Source: Rhizobium sp. Root483D2 (GTDB taxonomy: Bacteria > Pseudomonadota > Alphaproteobacteria > Rhizobiales > Rhizobiaceae). From it: 64,000 bases of DNA. Under the pieces are notes generated by a model. It was not told the origin of the DNA, searched no databases, and saw nothing but the letters and a program-made list of their open reading frames with translations. Of the stretch, positions 35,180 through 44,482 are shown one piece after another. The DNA lies in NCBI RefSeq assembly GCF_001426685.1, contig NZ_LMFB01000038.1, positions 98,218 to 162,217 on the forward strand, in the 5' to 3' direction. The position numbers were made by a program, and so were the translations under genes. Positions within the stretch are counted from its first letter, which is position 1. Every line of letters starts with the position of its first letter.

Positions 35180-36286
35180 TCATATGTCCAGCGAAATGAC
35201 CACCGGGCAGTGATCGGAGGCTTTCGGCCGGTCCCATCCGGTTCTCGGATAGCGTTCGACCTCCTGCCCCATCGGAAAGATCGTCCGGTAGGGCTGGCCG
35301 CCGCGGATGATTTCGGGCACGCTCGCGGGATTGCGCTCGGCAAGCGCCTTGGACAGCCAGATATAGTCGAGCTGGCAAAGATGCCGCTCCAGTGGCCCGC
35401 GGCTGTGAAACAGCGTCCAGCGGTCGAGCTCCGGGCGCCGGCGCATGACGTTTTCCACAAAGCCGTCATGGCTGAACACATCCAGCGCGCTTTCGGCCTC
35501 CTGGCGCGGCTCGAAACGATAGCCGGTGCGCCGGTCGCCGAGCACATCGACACGCTCCTGATAATCATTCATGTCGCCGCAGATCGCGAACATCTTGCCG
35601 TTCAGATGATCGGCGCCAAACCTGTTTTCGACGATGCGGCGGACGGCAGCCACCTCGGCAGCGCGCACCGGCATGGTGGCCGTGCGTCCATCCAGCCCGT
35701 CGCGCGCCGGGCCCATCGACTTGAAATGCACGACAAACAGCGTGAACGGCCGGCCGCCGATGCGGAAATCCAGCTCCAGGCAATCGCGCTTGAAAATGCG
35801 GTCGCCGGGCACGTTGGTGAGTGCCAGGGCATCGTTGAACAGGTTGAAATCGGCGTAAGTGACACCGGCATGCGATTTGACATCGACGCATTCGATCTTC
35901 TGGCCGTCGCGGGTCTCCTCGCGCACAAGAACCGCAACATCGATCCCCCGGCTGTCATTGCCCTCGATCAGATATTTCTGCCGGTAGCCATTGCCGACCA
36001 TGCGGAAGAGATAGCCGTATTCGAAGGCCTGCAGCGCCGCCATATTGTCGGCTTCCTGCAGGCAAAGGATATCGGCGTCGCAATCGGCAATGGCGAGCGC
36101 CGACATCTGCCGCGTGTCATCGGTATAGGCGATGGTGCGGGCTTCCTCCAGCCGCTGGTATTCCGCCTCGGTCTTGACGTCGAAGAGCCTGAGAACGCGA
36201 TCCTGCTTGAGGTTGTTGCGAAAGCCGGAAAAATCGAACCGGCTCATCAGGTTCTCGATATTGAAGGTGGCAAGGCGAAGGGTCAT
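35180..36286 (-). CDS. Endonuclease/exonuclease/phosphatase (EEP) family protein
   Basis: The 368-residue protein begins MTLRLATFNIENL (metal-binding Asn), followed by ADILCLQEADN (catalytic Glu at about 78), GIDVAVLVRE, FVVHFKS and a closing SDHCPVVISLDI (Asp-His pair). These are the conserved parts of the DNase I/exonuclease III/phosphodiesterase superfamily. No signal peptide is evident, so it is cytoplasmic. It may be a nuclease or phosphodiesterase; sequence alone does not say. It is the first gene of the three-gene minus-strand set. Confidence 0.85.
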   Translation of the reverse strand: MTLRLATFNIENLMSRFDFSGFRNNLKQDRVLRLFDVKTEAEYQRLEEARTIAYTDDTRQMSALAIADCDADILCLQEADNMAALQAFEYGYLFRMVGNGYRQKYLIEGNDSRGIDVAVLVREETRDGQKIECVDVKSHAGVTYADFNLFNDALALTNVPGDRIFKRDCLELDFRIGGRPFTLFVVHFKSMGPARDGLDGRTATMPVRAAEVAAVRRIVENRFGADHLNGKMFAICGDMNDYQERVDVLGDRRTGYRFEPRQEAESALDVFSHDGFVENVMRRRPELDRWTLFHSRGPLERHLCQLDYIWLSKALAERNPASVPEIIRGGQPYRTIFPMGQEVERYPRTGWDRPKASDHCPVVISLDI

Positions 36287-36495
36287 CAGCAGTTTCCGGA
36301 TGCAATCGCGGCGACTTTAGCCAATCAACCGCAAAAGGCGAAGGCCTTTCTCCGTCTGCCAATCCGGCCGGATGATGGGCTGCACCGGGGCCATTTCTGG
36401 GGTGATCCGGAGGGAGCGAATAATTGATCCTGACAGGCCGTTTCCCACTTGCAAGATTGGCCGGCGGGATGCACGGCACAGGGAGAGGAATGGAC

Positions 36496-36879
36496 ATGTC
36501 AAATTGGAAACGCACGGCCACGGCGGTGATATCGGCCCTGGCCTTCCTCGGTCTTGGCGCGGCAACGGCCCATGCCGACAGTTTTGGCGCGATCTCGCTT
36601 TCGCCGAAAACAGGCGCGACAGGCTGGTCGTACGACTATTCCTCGCGCTCGGAGGCCGATGAGGTGGCGCAATCGCATTGCGACCGGAATGCCGGCGATT
36701 GCCGGGTTGCGATCTGGTTCAAGAATGGCTGCGGAGCGGTGGCGCGCGGGGCAGACGGCGGCTGGGGTTCCAACTGGGCGCCGGGAAGCCGGCGGGCGCA
36801 ACGCGCTGCACTTGCCGCCTGCTCCAATCATTCCGACAGCTGCCGGGTGATCCGCTGGCAATGTTCCGGCGCCAACTGA
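36496..36879 (+). CDS. Secreted DUF4189-like protein
   Basis: The ATG at 36496 has AGAGGA six bases upstream and gives 127 residues. A signal peptide (about 1-27, AHADSFG) leads to a domain reading FGAISLSPKTGATGWSYDYSSRSEADEVAQSHC and GDCRVAIWFKNGCGAVA, then SRRAQRAALAACSNHSDSCRV. Paired Cys and the repeated A..AC pattern fit DUF4189, a small periplasmic domain of unknown role. It ends four bases from the stop of the convergent ATPase gene. Confidence 0.82.
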   Translation: MSNWKRTATAVISALAFLGLGAATAHADSFGAISLSPKTGATGWSYDYSSRSEADEVAQSHCDRNAGDCRVAIWFKNGCGAVARGADGGWGSNWAPGSRRAQRAALAACSNHSDSCRVIRWQCSGAN

Positions 36880-36883
36880 TTAA

Positions 36884-37906
36884 TCACAAAAGCCATGCCT
36901 GCCGGATCACGAATGGCTGCAGGACGCCGCAATCCATCGGATGCGTGGCATAGGCCTTGAGGCCTTGCCCGCCGGCGGTGCGAAGAGATAGGGCAAAGCG
37001 CTCGCCCTCGAAGACGCAGGCTATCACCTGCAGCAAAATCCCGGCCGGGTCCGCTACCACATGTTCGGGGCGCACCAGCACGGCGCGGCCTGGGGCCGAC
37101 GTCCGGCGGAAGGCTGTTTCGATCGTTGGCCATGACAGGAGACGCGGGCCGTGCTCCGGCAGCGCGAGATCCAGAATGGCACCCTGCCCGACCAGCCCGC
37201 CGACCACCCGGCCTTCCGGCCGGGCATAGATATCCTGCGGCGAGGCAACTTGTATCAACCGCCCTTCGGACATGACGGCAATGTCGGTCGCCAGCGCCAT
37301 CGCCTCGCCCTGGTCGTGGGTCACGTAGATCATCGTCGCGCCGGACCGGGCATGGAATTCGCGAAAGGTCTCTTCCATTGCAGCCTTCAGGTGGCGGTCG
37401 AGATTGGCCAGCGGTTCGTCGAGCAGCACCACGTCCGGCGCGGTAACAAGGCAGCGGGCAAGCGCCACGCGCTGTCTTTGACCGCCGGACAGATCGGCCG
37501 GACGCCGCTCGGCGAAATCCTCCAGCCGCACGACCGAGAGCGCCTCCATGACGCGCGCCTGCCATGCGGCGCCGGTGATGCCACGCACTTTCAGCGGATA
37601 ACCGACATTCTCAGCCACGGTCATATGCGGCCATAGCGCATAGGATTGAAACACCATCGCCATGTTGCGTTTTTCCGGCGGCAGCGCGCCGCTGGCATCG
37701 GCCAGCGTACGCTCTCCCAGCACGATCGACCCGTCGCTCGGCTGCTCGAAACCGGCGATCATGCGCAGCACCGTCGTCTTGCCGCAACCGGATGGGCCAA
37801 GCAGGGCCAGGAAGCCGCCTTCGCGTACGGTAAGCGACACATCGGAGACCGCAGGCCGGCCGGTGCCGAAATCCTTGCTGAGGTGATTGAGGATCAGTTG
37901 CGCCAT
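36884..37906 (-). CDS. ABC transporter ATP-binding protein (FbpC/PotA type)
   Basis: This 340-residue ATPase has Walker A GPSGCGKTT, Q-loop VFQSYALWPHM, signature [15 protein letters not shown], Walker B VVLLDEPLANLD and H-loop YVTHDQGEA. A C-terminal TOBE-like region (about 235-340) contains LVRPEHV. It overlaps the permease gene by 13 bases. With the two genes upstream it forms an Fbp-type importer for iron(III) or a small organic anion or phosphonate; sequence does not decide between these. Confidence 0.9.
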   Translation of the reverse strand: MAQLILNHLSKDFGTGRPAVSDVSLTVREGGFLALLGPSGCGKTTVLRMIAGFEQPSDGSIVLGERTLADASGALPPEKRNMAMVFQSYALWPHMTVAENVGYPLKVRGITGAAWQARVMEALSVVRLEDFAERRPADLSGGQRQRVALARCLVTAPDVVLLDEPLANLDRHLKAAMEETFREFHARSGATMIYVTHDQGEAMALATDIAVMSEGRLIQVASPQDIYARPEGRVVGGLVGQGAILDLALPEHGPRLLSWPTIETAFRRTSAPGRAVLVRPEHVVADPAGILLQVIACVFEGERFALSLRTAGGQGLKAYATHPMDCGVLQPFVIRQAWLL

Positions 37907-39588
37907 GGCAGTACGCCTCTTGGAAGGTGTTTCGCCAGCATTTCCAGAGCGAGCATCAGGATGACCACCATGATGACGACGAGCACGGAGAGCGCCGAAG
38001 CCAGATCGGAACTGCCGCTGTCGTCGAGATTGAAGATCGCCACGCCGAGCGTTTGCGTGCCCGCCGACCAGAGCAGTGCCGACACCGTCAACTCGCTGCA
38101 GGCAATGAGGAAGACGAGAATGACCGAAGCGCCAGCAGCAGGCGCAATGAGCGGAACGAGAATGTCGCGCATGCGCCGGCCAAAGCCTGCGCCGGAAAGC
38201 CGGGCGGCCTCTTCGAGCGAGGGATCGAGCTGCAGGAAGGCGGCGGCTACGGGCTTGAGGCTGACGGCAAAGAAGCTGGAGAAATAGGCAATCAGGATGA
38301 TCCAGATCGTGCCGTAGATCGAGACGTTGACGAGCGGCAACGGTGCGGCAAACAACAGGATGAACGCCACGGCCAGCACGATGCCGGGAAGCGCATAGGG
38401 AATTTCGATGAGGCCGGTAATAAGATCGGCCAGTTTTCCGGGGCGGCGGGCAAGCAGATAGGCGGTGAGCACCGTGACCAGCAACAGCCCGCAGGCCGTG
38501 GTCCCGGCCAGAAACAGCGAATTGGCAAACGCCGTCAGCGTCACGGACTGGCGAAACAGGATCTCGCTATAGGCATGCAATGACATGGTCTGGATATTGA
38601 GCGGCACGCCATAGGCGGGGACCAGCGAGCTGGCGACGAGAGCGGCGAGCGGTGCGGCAAGGACGAAGAACAGCACCAGTGAAAACCCAGCCTCCGCGAT
38701 TGAACGCAACGGACCGAGCGCGAAGGCCGCACTCTGGCCCGACAGCCCGATGATGCGGTAATCCCTGCCCCGCAAAGCCCGCTGCTGGATCACCAGACCG
38801 AGCCCGGCAATGACGGCGATCACCATCGAAAGCTGCGCCATCTCGGCAAACGTGCCCGCGCCAAAACTCGAAAGGCGGCTGTAGATCAGCGTCGGGAGTA
38901 CGAAGATCGATGCAGGAATTCCAAGGATCGCGGGAATGCCGAAATTGCCGACGCCGGACACGAAGGCAATCGCCGCCCCGGCGATCAGGCCGGGCACTGC
39001 CAGCGGAAAGATGATGTCGCGAAATACCCGCATCGGCGCGGCTCCGGAAAGACGCGCAGCCTCGACACCGTCGCGCGGCAAGGCTGCAAGCCCTGCCTTG
39101 AGCGCCAGAAACACCAGTGGCGCATGTTGCACGCCCAGGAGCAGCATGATCCCGCCCAGTGAATAGAGCGGCTGTGGACTGCCCAGCGGCGGCGCAATGC
39201 CGAGCGTCTTCAACAGCGGGCTGGCCGGCCCGGACATCTGCACCCAGGCCAGCGCCGTCACCTGCGGCGGGATCATCATCGGCAGCACGAAGGCGAAGCT
39301 GAAAAAGCCTTTCGCGCGGATATCGGTGAGCGTCACGACGAAGGCAAAACTCGCCCCGAGCACAACGGAAATCACCATGCCGCCGGTGGCGGTCATCAGC
39401 GTGTTGCGGATGGCAAACCAGGTGGAAGGCTCCGAAAACAGGCCGGTGGCTTTCCCCTCAAGGGAGAAACGCAATCCGACATAGAGCAGCCGTGCCAGCG
39501 GCAGGCCGCTCAGCAGGCACACGGTGATAACAACGAAAGGAAGCAGCCAGGCGGGCTGGCTGCTTCGATTGGCAGATCGTCTGGGCAT
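37894..39588 (-). CDS. ABC transporter permease, duplicated FbpB-type
   Basis: The 564-residue inner-membrane protein has about twelve hydrophobic segments in two homologous halves. Each half has an EAA-like loop (GVEAARLSGAAPMRVFRDIIFPLAVPG near residue 180 and SLEEAARLSGAGFGRRMRDILVPLIAPA near 470). Such fused two-domain permeases are typical of ferric-iron (FbpB/SfuB) and related importers. It starts nine bases after the binding-protein gene and overlaps the ATPase gene. Confidence 0.9.
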   Translation of the reverse strand: MPRRSANRSSQPAWLLPFVVITVCLLSGLPLARLLYVGLRFSLEGKATGLFSEPSTWFAIRNTLMTATGGMVISVVLGASFAFVVTLTDIRAKGFFSFAFVLPMMIPPQVTALAWVQMSGPASPLLKTLGIAPPLGSPQPLYSLGGIMLLLGVQHAPLVFLALKAGLAALPRDGVEAARLSGAAPMRVFRDIIFPLAVPGLIAGAAIAFVSGVGNFGIPAILGIPASIFVLPTLIYSRLSSFGAGTFAEMAQLSMVIAVIAGLGLVIQQRALRGRDYRIIGLSGQSAAFALGPLRSIAEAGFSLVLFFVLAAPLAALVASSLVPAYGVPLNIQTMSLHAYSEILFRQSVTLTAFANSLFLAGTTACGLLLVTVLTAYLLARRPGKLADLITGLIEIPYALPGIVLAVAFILLFAAPLPLVNVSIYGTIWIILIAYFSSFFAVSLKPVAAAFLQLDPSLEEAARLSGAGFGRRMRDILVPLIAPAAGASVILVFLIACSELTVSALLWSAGTQTLGVAIFNLDDSGSSDLASALSVLVVIMVVILMLALEMLAKHLPRGVLPWRN

Positions 39589-39597
39589 GGGAACCGA

Positions 39598-40578
39598 TCA
39601 GTTGGTGCCGAAGATGCCGGAGAAGGTCTTCAGGTCGCCTTCCGAGTTCTTCACGGCTGCGGCGGCATCGATTGGCAGAACCTTGATACTGTCGCGCGCC
39701 GGAAAGCCTTCCGGAAGGGCGACGCCATTGCGGGCCGGAATATAGCCGAGCTTGACGGAAACCTGCTGGCCCGGTTCGGACAGGAGGAAATCGACGAATT
39801 TCTTGGCCGTATCGACATTCCTGGCCGTCTTGAGAATCGCGACCGGCTCGGTCACGGCACTGACGCCTTCCGCCGGAAACACGAACTCGACCGGTGCGCC
39901 CTTGGCCTTTTCGCGGATCGCCATGAAATCGACCACCATGCCATAGGCCTTCTCCCCGGTGGCAACCGCCTTCAGCACGCCGCCATTGCCGCCTGCGGCC
40001 GTGGCGCCGTTTTCGGCCAGTGCCTTGTAGTAGTCCCAGCCAAAACCGTCGATGCCGGTCAGCGTCTGGGCATGGATCAGCGCAGCGCCAGAGGTGAGCG
40101 GGCTCGGCATTGTCACCAGACCCTTGGCTTCCGGCTTGGTCAGATCCTTCCAGCCGGCCGGCTTCAGCGATGCCGCCGTGTTGTAGATGATGCCGGTGGT
40201 GATCATCTTGGTCGAGTAATAGGCGCCATCGGCATCATAGAGCGCCGCATCGTAGTTGGCAGCCTCCGGCGACATGTAGTTCAGGAGCTGGCCTGCTTCC
40301 TTCATCCGCTGCAGCGTCACGGTATCGGCAATCAAAAGTACGTCGGCAACCGGATTGCCGGCCTCGATCTCGGCCATCAGCTTGGCCATGATCTTGGTCG
40401 TGCCATCGCGTACCCATTCGACATCCACGCCCGGATTGGCGGCCTTGAAGGCATCGACGGTGGCCTGCGCGTCCTCGTTCGGCTGGCTGGTGTAGAGCAC
40501 CAGGTTTTCGGCATGCGCCGAAACGGCGATCAGGCTGGCGGCAACAAGTGCGGTGAACGCACCAAGCAACGTCTTCAT
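39598..40578 (-). CDS. ABC transporter substrate-binding protein (FbpA type)
   Basis: The 326-residue protein has a signal peptide (about 1-23, SAHAEN). The mature part has the family 1 iron-binding-protein layout: LVLYTSQPNEDAQATVDAFKAANPGVDVEWVRDGTTKIMAKLMAEIEAGNPVADVLLIAD, YYSTKMITTGIIYNT, and SEPGQQVSVKLGYIPARNGV at the end. The pair of Tyr residues near 120 could contact metal, but related proteins bind phosphonates or polyamines. First gene of the three-gene importer operon; its upstream region (243 bases) is divergent from the channel gene. Confidence 0.88.
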   Translation of the reverse strand: MKTLLGAFTALVAASLIAVSAHAENLVLYTSQPNEDAQATVDAFKAANPGVDVEWVRDGTTKIMAKLMAEIEAGNPVADVLLIADTVTLQRMKEAGQLLNYMSPEAANYDAALYDADGAYYSTKMITTGIIYNTAASLKPAGWKDLTKPEAKGLVTMPSPLTSGAALIHAQTLTGIDGFGWDYYKALAENGATAAGGNGGVLKAVATGEKAYGMVVDFMAIREKAKGAPVEFVFPAEGVSAVTEPVAILKTARNVDTAKKFVDFLLSEPGQQVSVKLGYIPARNGVALPEGFPARDSIKVLPIDAAAAVKNSEGDLKTFSGIFGTN

Positions 40579-40821
40579 CGGTCTTCATCCCAAGTGAACA
40601 GATGGAGGGATGGATAGTGGCGGCACTTGACAGGCATGTGACACTGCCTGCGCAACCGGCGGCGAATAAACAGCCCGCCACAAGCGTCTTGTGGATAGAT
40701 AGCCGGATAATCCGATGAACATTACTGGGTGGATTGCCGCTCAGCCGCCTAAACCTGTTGAATATATTAGAAATATCTGCAATCCGGTCCGGGCGCATGT
40801 GGCGGGGCCAAGGGGACATCG

Positions 40822-42723
40822 ATGAGCAAGACAACGTCATGGGGCGCGCGGCTGCGCTATGAGTTCGACAAGAGCATGGCGGCGGGATCGATCGCGCTGA
40901 TCGGCTGGCTGGCGATCATCTCGCTGATCGTCATCATCATCGCCGGCGCGTTCCTGGCGCTGACCCAGATCGCGCCGGAAGGTGGCCAGCCGGTGAGCTT
41001 CATCGAAGGCGCCTGGGAATCGCTGATGCGCACCATGGATGCCGGAACGATGGGCGGCGATCTCGGCTGGAGCTTTCGCGGCGTTTCGCTGTTTGTGACC
41101 ATCGCCGGCATCTTCGTCTTCTCGGCCCTGATCGGCGTCTTGAGCTCAGGCCTTGAAAACAAGCTGGACGAGTTGCGCAAGGGCCGCTCGCAGGTGTTGG
41201 AAAACGACCACACGATCATTCTCAACTGGTCGCCCTCGATCTTCGACGTGATTTCGGAACTGGTGATCGCCAATAGCAGCCGCAAGAAGCCGCGCATCGT
41301 CATCATGGCGAGCAAGGACAAGGTCGAGATGGAGGACGAGATCGCCACCAAGGTGGCAGACCTCAAGAATACCAGGATCATCTGCCGCAGCGGCGATCCG
41401 ACCGACCTCTACGACCTCAATATCGTCAATCCGGAAACCTCGCGCTCCGTCATCGTTCTGTCGCCCGAAGGCGACGATCCGGATTCGCAGGTGATCAAGA
41501 GCGTGCTGGCACTGGTCAACGCCCCCGGCCGCCGCGCCAAGCCCTACCAGATCGCCGCAGAAATCCGAAACAGCAAGAATGCCGAAGTGGCCCGCATCGT
41601 CGGCGGCAACGAGCTGCAGCTCATTTTGGCCGACGACCTGATTTCGCGCATCGTCGTGCATTCCAGCCGCCAGTCCGGCCTGAGCGCCGTCTATTCCGAG
41701 CTGCTCGATTTCGACGGCTGCGAAATCTATACGCTGGAGCAGCCCGACATCACCGGCAAGAGCTTTGCCGCCGCTGTCATGGCCTATGAAACATCGACGC
41801 TGATCGGCCTCTGCGATGCGGACGGCAAGGTTCATCTCAACCCGCCGCCCGGCCGCATCTTCAAACCGGGCGAACGCGCCGTCATCATCGCCGAGGACGA
41901 TGCCGCCATCAAATCCGGCGGCAACGACATCCATATCGAGAAAGACGCGATCCTGGCACCGGAAGCACGCAAGCAGGGACCGGAGCGCACTCTCCTGCTC
42001 GGCTGGAACCGGCGCGGACCGATCATCACCTTCGAATTGTCGCGATACGTCGCACCGGGCTCGCTGCTGACAATCGCCGCCGATACGCCTGAGCTTGAAG
42101 ACGATATCGCGGCCCTGAAGGTCGCCAGCGGCAATATGGCCGTCGATTACCGCATCGTCGATACCAGCAACCGCGCCGAGCTTGATGCGCTGGATATTCC
42201 AAGCTACGACCACGTCCTGGTGCTCGGCTATAGCGACCATATGACCCCGCAGCCGGCCGACACCCGCACGCTGGTCACCCTCCTGCAGCTGCGCAAGATC
42301 GCCGAACATGCCGGCCGCCATATCAGCGTCGTCAGCGAAATGACGGATGTGCGCAACCGCGAGCTGGCCGAGGTCACCCGCGCCGACGATTTCGTCGTCA
42401 GCAACAAGCTGGTCAGCCTGATGCTGGCACAGGCGTCGGAAAACGAGCGCATGGCCGCGATCTTCGACGAGCTGCTCGATGAGGACGGATCGGAAATCTA
42501 CATGCGTCCGGTCAGCGATTACGTCTCGATCAACGAACCCGTCACCTTCTACACGATCTGCCTGGCAGCCCTGCGGCGCGGCGAAGTGGCGATCGGCTAC
42601 CGCCGCCAGCGTGACGAAGACGCCGACCAGCGCCGCCTCGGCGGAGTCACGGTCAATCCGGCAAAGTCGGCAAAGCTGCAATACAACGCCGCCGACCGCG
42701 TCATCGTGTTGGCGAAGGACTGA
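40822..42723 (+). CDS. CASTOR/POLLUX-related ion channel with RCK/TrkA-N domains
   Basis: The 633-residue protein has a transmembrane helix at about 22-48, then a re-entrant pore segment EGAWESLMRTMDAGTMGGDLGW with DAG at 73-75, and a second helix at about 86-110. Large cytoplasmic regulatory domains follow: a nucleotide-binding RCK unit from about 128 (HTIILNWSPSIFDVISELV) and a second one near 390 (RTLLLGWNRRGPIITFEL). This is the layout of plant CASTOR, POLLUX and DMI1, nuclear-envelope channels needed for root symbiosis. Bacterial homologues are known but little studied. AAGGGGA precedes the ATG. It is a single gene, divergent from the Fbp-type importer. Confidence 0.85.
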   Translation: MSKTTSWGARLRYEFDKSMAAGSIALIGWLAIISLIVIIIAGAFLALTQIAPEGGQPVSFIEGAWESLMRTMDAGTMGGDLGWSFRGVSLFVTIAGIFVFSALIGVLSSGLENKLDELRKGRSQVLENDHTIILNWSPSIFDVISELVIANSSRKKPRIVIMASKDKVEMEDEIATKVADLKNTRIICRSGDPTDLYDLNIVNPETSRSVIVLSPEGDDPDSQVIKSVLALVNAPGRRAKPYQIAAEIRNSKNAEVARIVGGNELQLILADDLISRIVVHSSRQSGLSAVYSELLDFDGCEIYTLEQPDITGKSFAAAVMAYETSTLIGLCDADGKVHLNPPPGRIFKPGERAVIIAEDDAAIKSGGNDIHIEKDAILAPEARKQGPERTLLLGWNRRGPIITFELSRYVAPGSLLTIAADTPELEDDIAALKVASGNMAVDYRIVDTSNRAELDALDIPSYDHVLVLGYSDHMTPQPADTRTLVTLLQLRKIAEHAGRHISVVSEMTDVRNRELAEVTRADDFVVSNKLVSLMLAQASENERMAAIFDELLDEDGSEIYMRPVSDYVSINEPVTFYTICLAALRRGEVAIGYRRQRDEDADQRRLGGVTVNPAKSAKLQYNAADRVIVLAKD

Positions 42724-42831
42724 ACGGCGATGGGAAAATCAGGGGGTGGTCAACGGCCCACCTCTTCCATTTCGCAGGACTGCGACTAGCTTAGCCTGGG
42801 CTTCGCATGTCAAACAGATCGGGACATCACC

Positions 42832-43878
42832 ATGGACTATCGTCTTCTCGGCCGCTCCGGCCTCAAGGTTTCGGCACTGACCGTCGGCACCATGACCTTT
42901 GGCGGCAAGGGCTGGGCCAAGACCGTCGGCGACCTCGGCGTTGCGGAAGCCCGCAAGCTCGTCGACATGTCTCTGGATGCCGGCGTCAACCTGATCGATA
43001 CGGCGGATGTCTATTCGCAGGGTGTCTCCGAGGAAATCGTCGGTGAGATCATCGGCAAGCGCCGCGAGGGCGTGCTGCTTGCAACCAAGGCCCGTTTCCC
43101 GATGGGCGAAGGTCCAAACGATGCCGGATCATCGCGCCATCATCTGGTGCGCGCCTGCGAGGCGAGCCTGAAGCGGCTGAAGACCGATGTCATCGACCTC
43201 TATCAGTTGCATGAATGGGACGGTCTCACACCGCTGGAAGAAACCATGGAAGCGCTCGATATGCTCGTGCGCCATGGCAAGGTGCGCTATATCGGCTCCT
43301 CCAATTTTTCCGGCTGGCATATCATGAAGGCGCTCGGCGTCAGCGCGGCTGAGCATCGCCAGCGTTTCGTCAGCCAGCAGATCCATTACACGCTCGAAGC
43401 CCGCGAAGCCGAATACGAGCTTTTGCCGGTCTCCATCGATCAGGGGCTCGGCGTGCTTGTCTGGAGCCCGCTTGCCGGCGGCCTGCTCTCCGGCAAGCAC
43501 CGCCGCGACAAGACGGCGGAAGGCTCGCGGCAGCTGGCCGGATGGGATGAACCGCCGATCCGTGATGAGGACCGGTTGTGGAATATCGTCGATGTCCTCG
43601 TCGAGATCGCCGAAAGCCGCAATGTTTCCGGCGCGCAGGTTGCGCTCGCCTGGCTGATCGGCCGCAAGGCCGTCACCTCCGTCATCATCGGCGGCCGTAC
43701 GGAAGCCCAGTTCAAGGACAATCTCGCCAGTGCGGAACTGATCCTCACCGAAGACGAACGCCAGCGCCTCGACGATGTCAGCGCCCCGCCGATCCTCTAC
43801 CCTTATTGGCACCAGGTCCGCACGGCCAAGGACCGGCTTGGAGAGGCTGATCTGTCCCTGCTTGGACCGCATGTATAG
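42832..43878 (+). CDS. Aldo/keto reductase
   Basis: This 348-residue cytoplasmic NADPH-dependent reductase begins YRLLGRSGLKVSALTVGTMTFGG. The catalytic tetrad is visible: Asp and Tyr in NLIDTADVYSQG, Lys in LLATKAR and His in YQLHEWDG. Cofactor binding is shown by GVLVWSPLAGGLLSG and VIIGGRTEAQFKDNL. It is about 110 bases downstream of the channel gene on the same strand, with no sign of coupling. The substrate is unknown. Confidence 0.92.
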   Translation: MDYRLLGRSGLKVSALTVGTMTFGGKGWAKTVGDLGVAEARKLVDMSLDAGVNLIDTADVYSQGVSEEIVGEIIGKRREGVLLATKARFPMGEGPNDAGSSRHHLVRACEASLKRLKTDVIDLYQLHEWDGLTPLEETMEALDMLVRHGKVRYIGSSNFSGWHIMKALGVSAAEHRQRFVSQQIHYTLEAREAEYELLPVSIDQGLGVLVWSPLAGGLLSGKHRRDKTAEGSRQLAGWDEPPIRDEDRLWNIVDVLVEIAESRNVSGAQVALAWLIGRKAVTSVIIGGRTEAQFKDNLASAELILTEDERQRLDDVSAPPILYPYWHQVRTAKDRLGEADLSLLGPHV

Positions 43879-43891
43879 GCGCTAGGCCTTC

Positions 43892-44308
43892 TCAAATCGT
43901 TGTCAGCAACAGGCTGGTCTCGGATTTGGAGACCCCGTCCAGAGCCCGGACATGACGCAGGACACGGTCGAATTCGGACAGATTTTCGGTTTCGATTTCG
44001 GCCACCAGATCCCAGGCGCCATTGGTCGTGTGCAGCGCCCGGATCTCCGGGATGCCGCGCAGCACCTTGACCACCGAGATGGTTTTCTGACCGGTAATCT
44101 CGATCAGCATGACGGCGCGGACGGCGTGCGGGTCTTCGGCCGCTGCAATGCGCACGGTAAAGCCGGCTATGACCCCATCGGCGGTGAGCCGGTCGATCCG
44201 GTTTTGCACCGTACCGCGCGATATTTTCAACAGCTCCGCCAGCTTCGAGATCGAAGCGCGGCCATCGGTTCTCAAGATTGCCAGCAAGCGGCGGTCGGTA
44301 TTGTCCAT
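43892..44308 (-). CDS. Lrp/AsnC-family transcriptional regulator
   Basis: This 138-residue protein is slightly shorter than typical Lrp. The N-terminal helix-turn-helix (MDNTDRRLLAILRTDGRASISKLAELLKISRGTVQNRIDRL) is followed by the RAM effector domain (about 60-138, with IRALHTTNGAWDLVAEIE). Members sense amino acids and often control the divergent gene. Here that is a RocB-like peptidase, which fits a role in amino acid or peptide breakdown. An AT-rich inverted repeat lies between them. Confidence 0.88.
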   Translation of the reverse strand: MDNTDRRLLAILRTDGRASISKLAELLKISRGTVQNRIDRLTADGVIAGFTVRIAAAEDPHAVRAVMLIEITGQKTISVVKVLRGIPEIRALHTTNGAWDLVAEIETENLSEFDRVLRHVRALDGVSKSETSLLLTTI

Positions 44309-44371
44309 GACGTCATGCCTTCGATCGTACGCCTCGTGTCATTATGCCAGCATACCCTGTCATTTCGCCAA

Positions 44372-44388
44372 AAATATCAAGCATATTT
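44372..44388. promoter_or_regulatory. Candidate Lrp site in the lrp/rocB-like intergenic region
   Basis: AAATAT-CAAGC-ATATTT has six-base perfect arms in an AT-rich stretch between the divergent Lrp-type regulator and the M20 peptidase gene. AT-rich imperfect palindromes are usual for Lrp proteins. Confidence 0.4.
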
Positions 44389-44482
44389 CCATAAAATTGC
44401 CATTTCGCTTCAAGGGGCCGCCCGCTAGAGTTCATAAGCCTGATCCCATGAGGCCATTCGCAAAGCTAGAGGATAGACCGAA

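Noticed and set aside
40579..40821. Iron-responsive (Irr or RirA) box upstream of the Fbp-type importer
   Set aside because: An AT-rich stretch near 40760 and a short CACAAG-CGT-CTTGTG palindrome at 40679-40693 exist, but neither matches the known iron boxes well enough.
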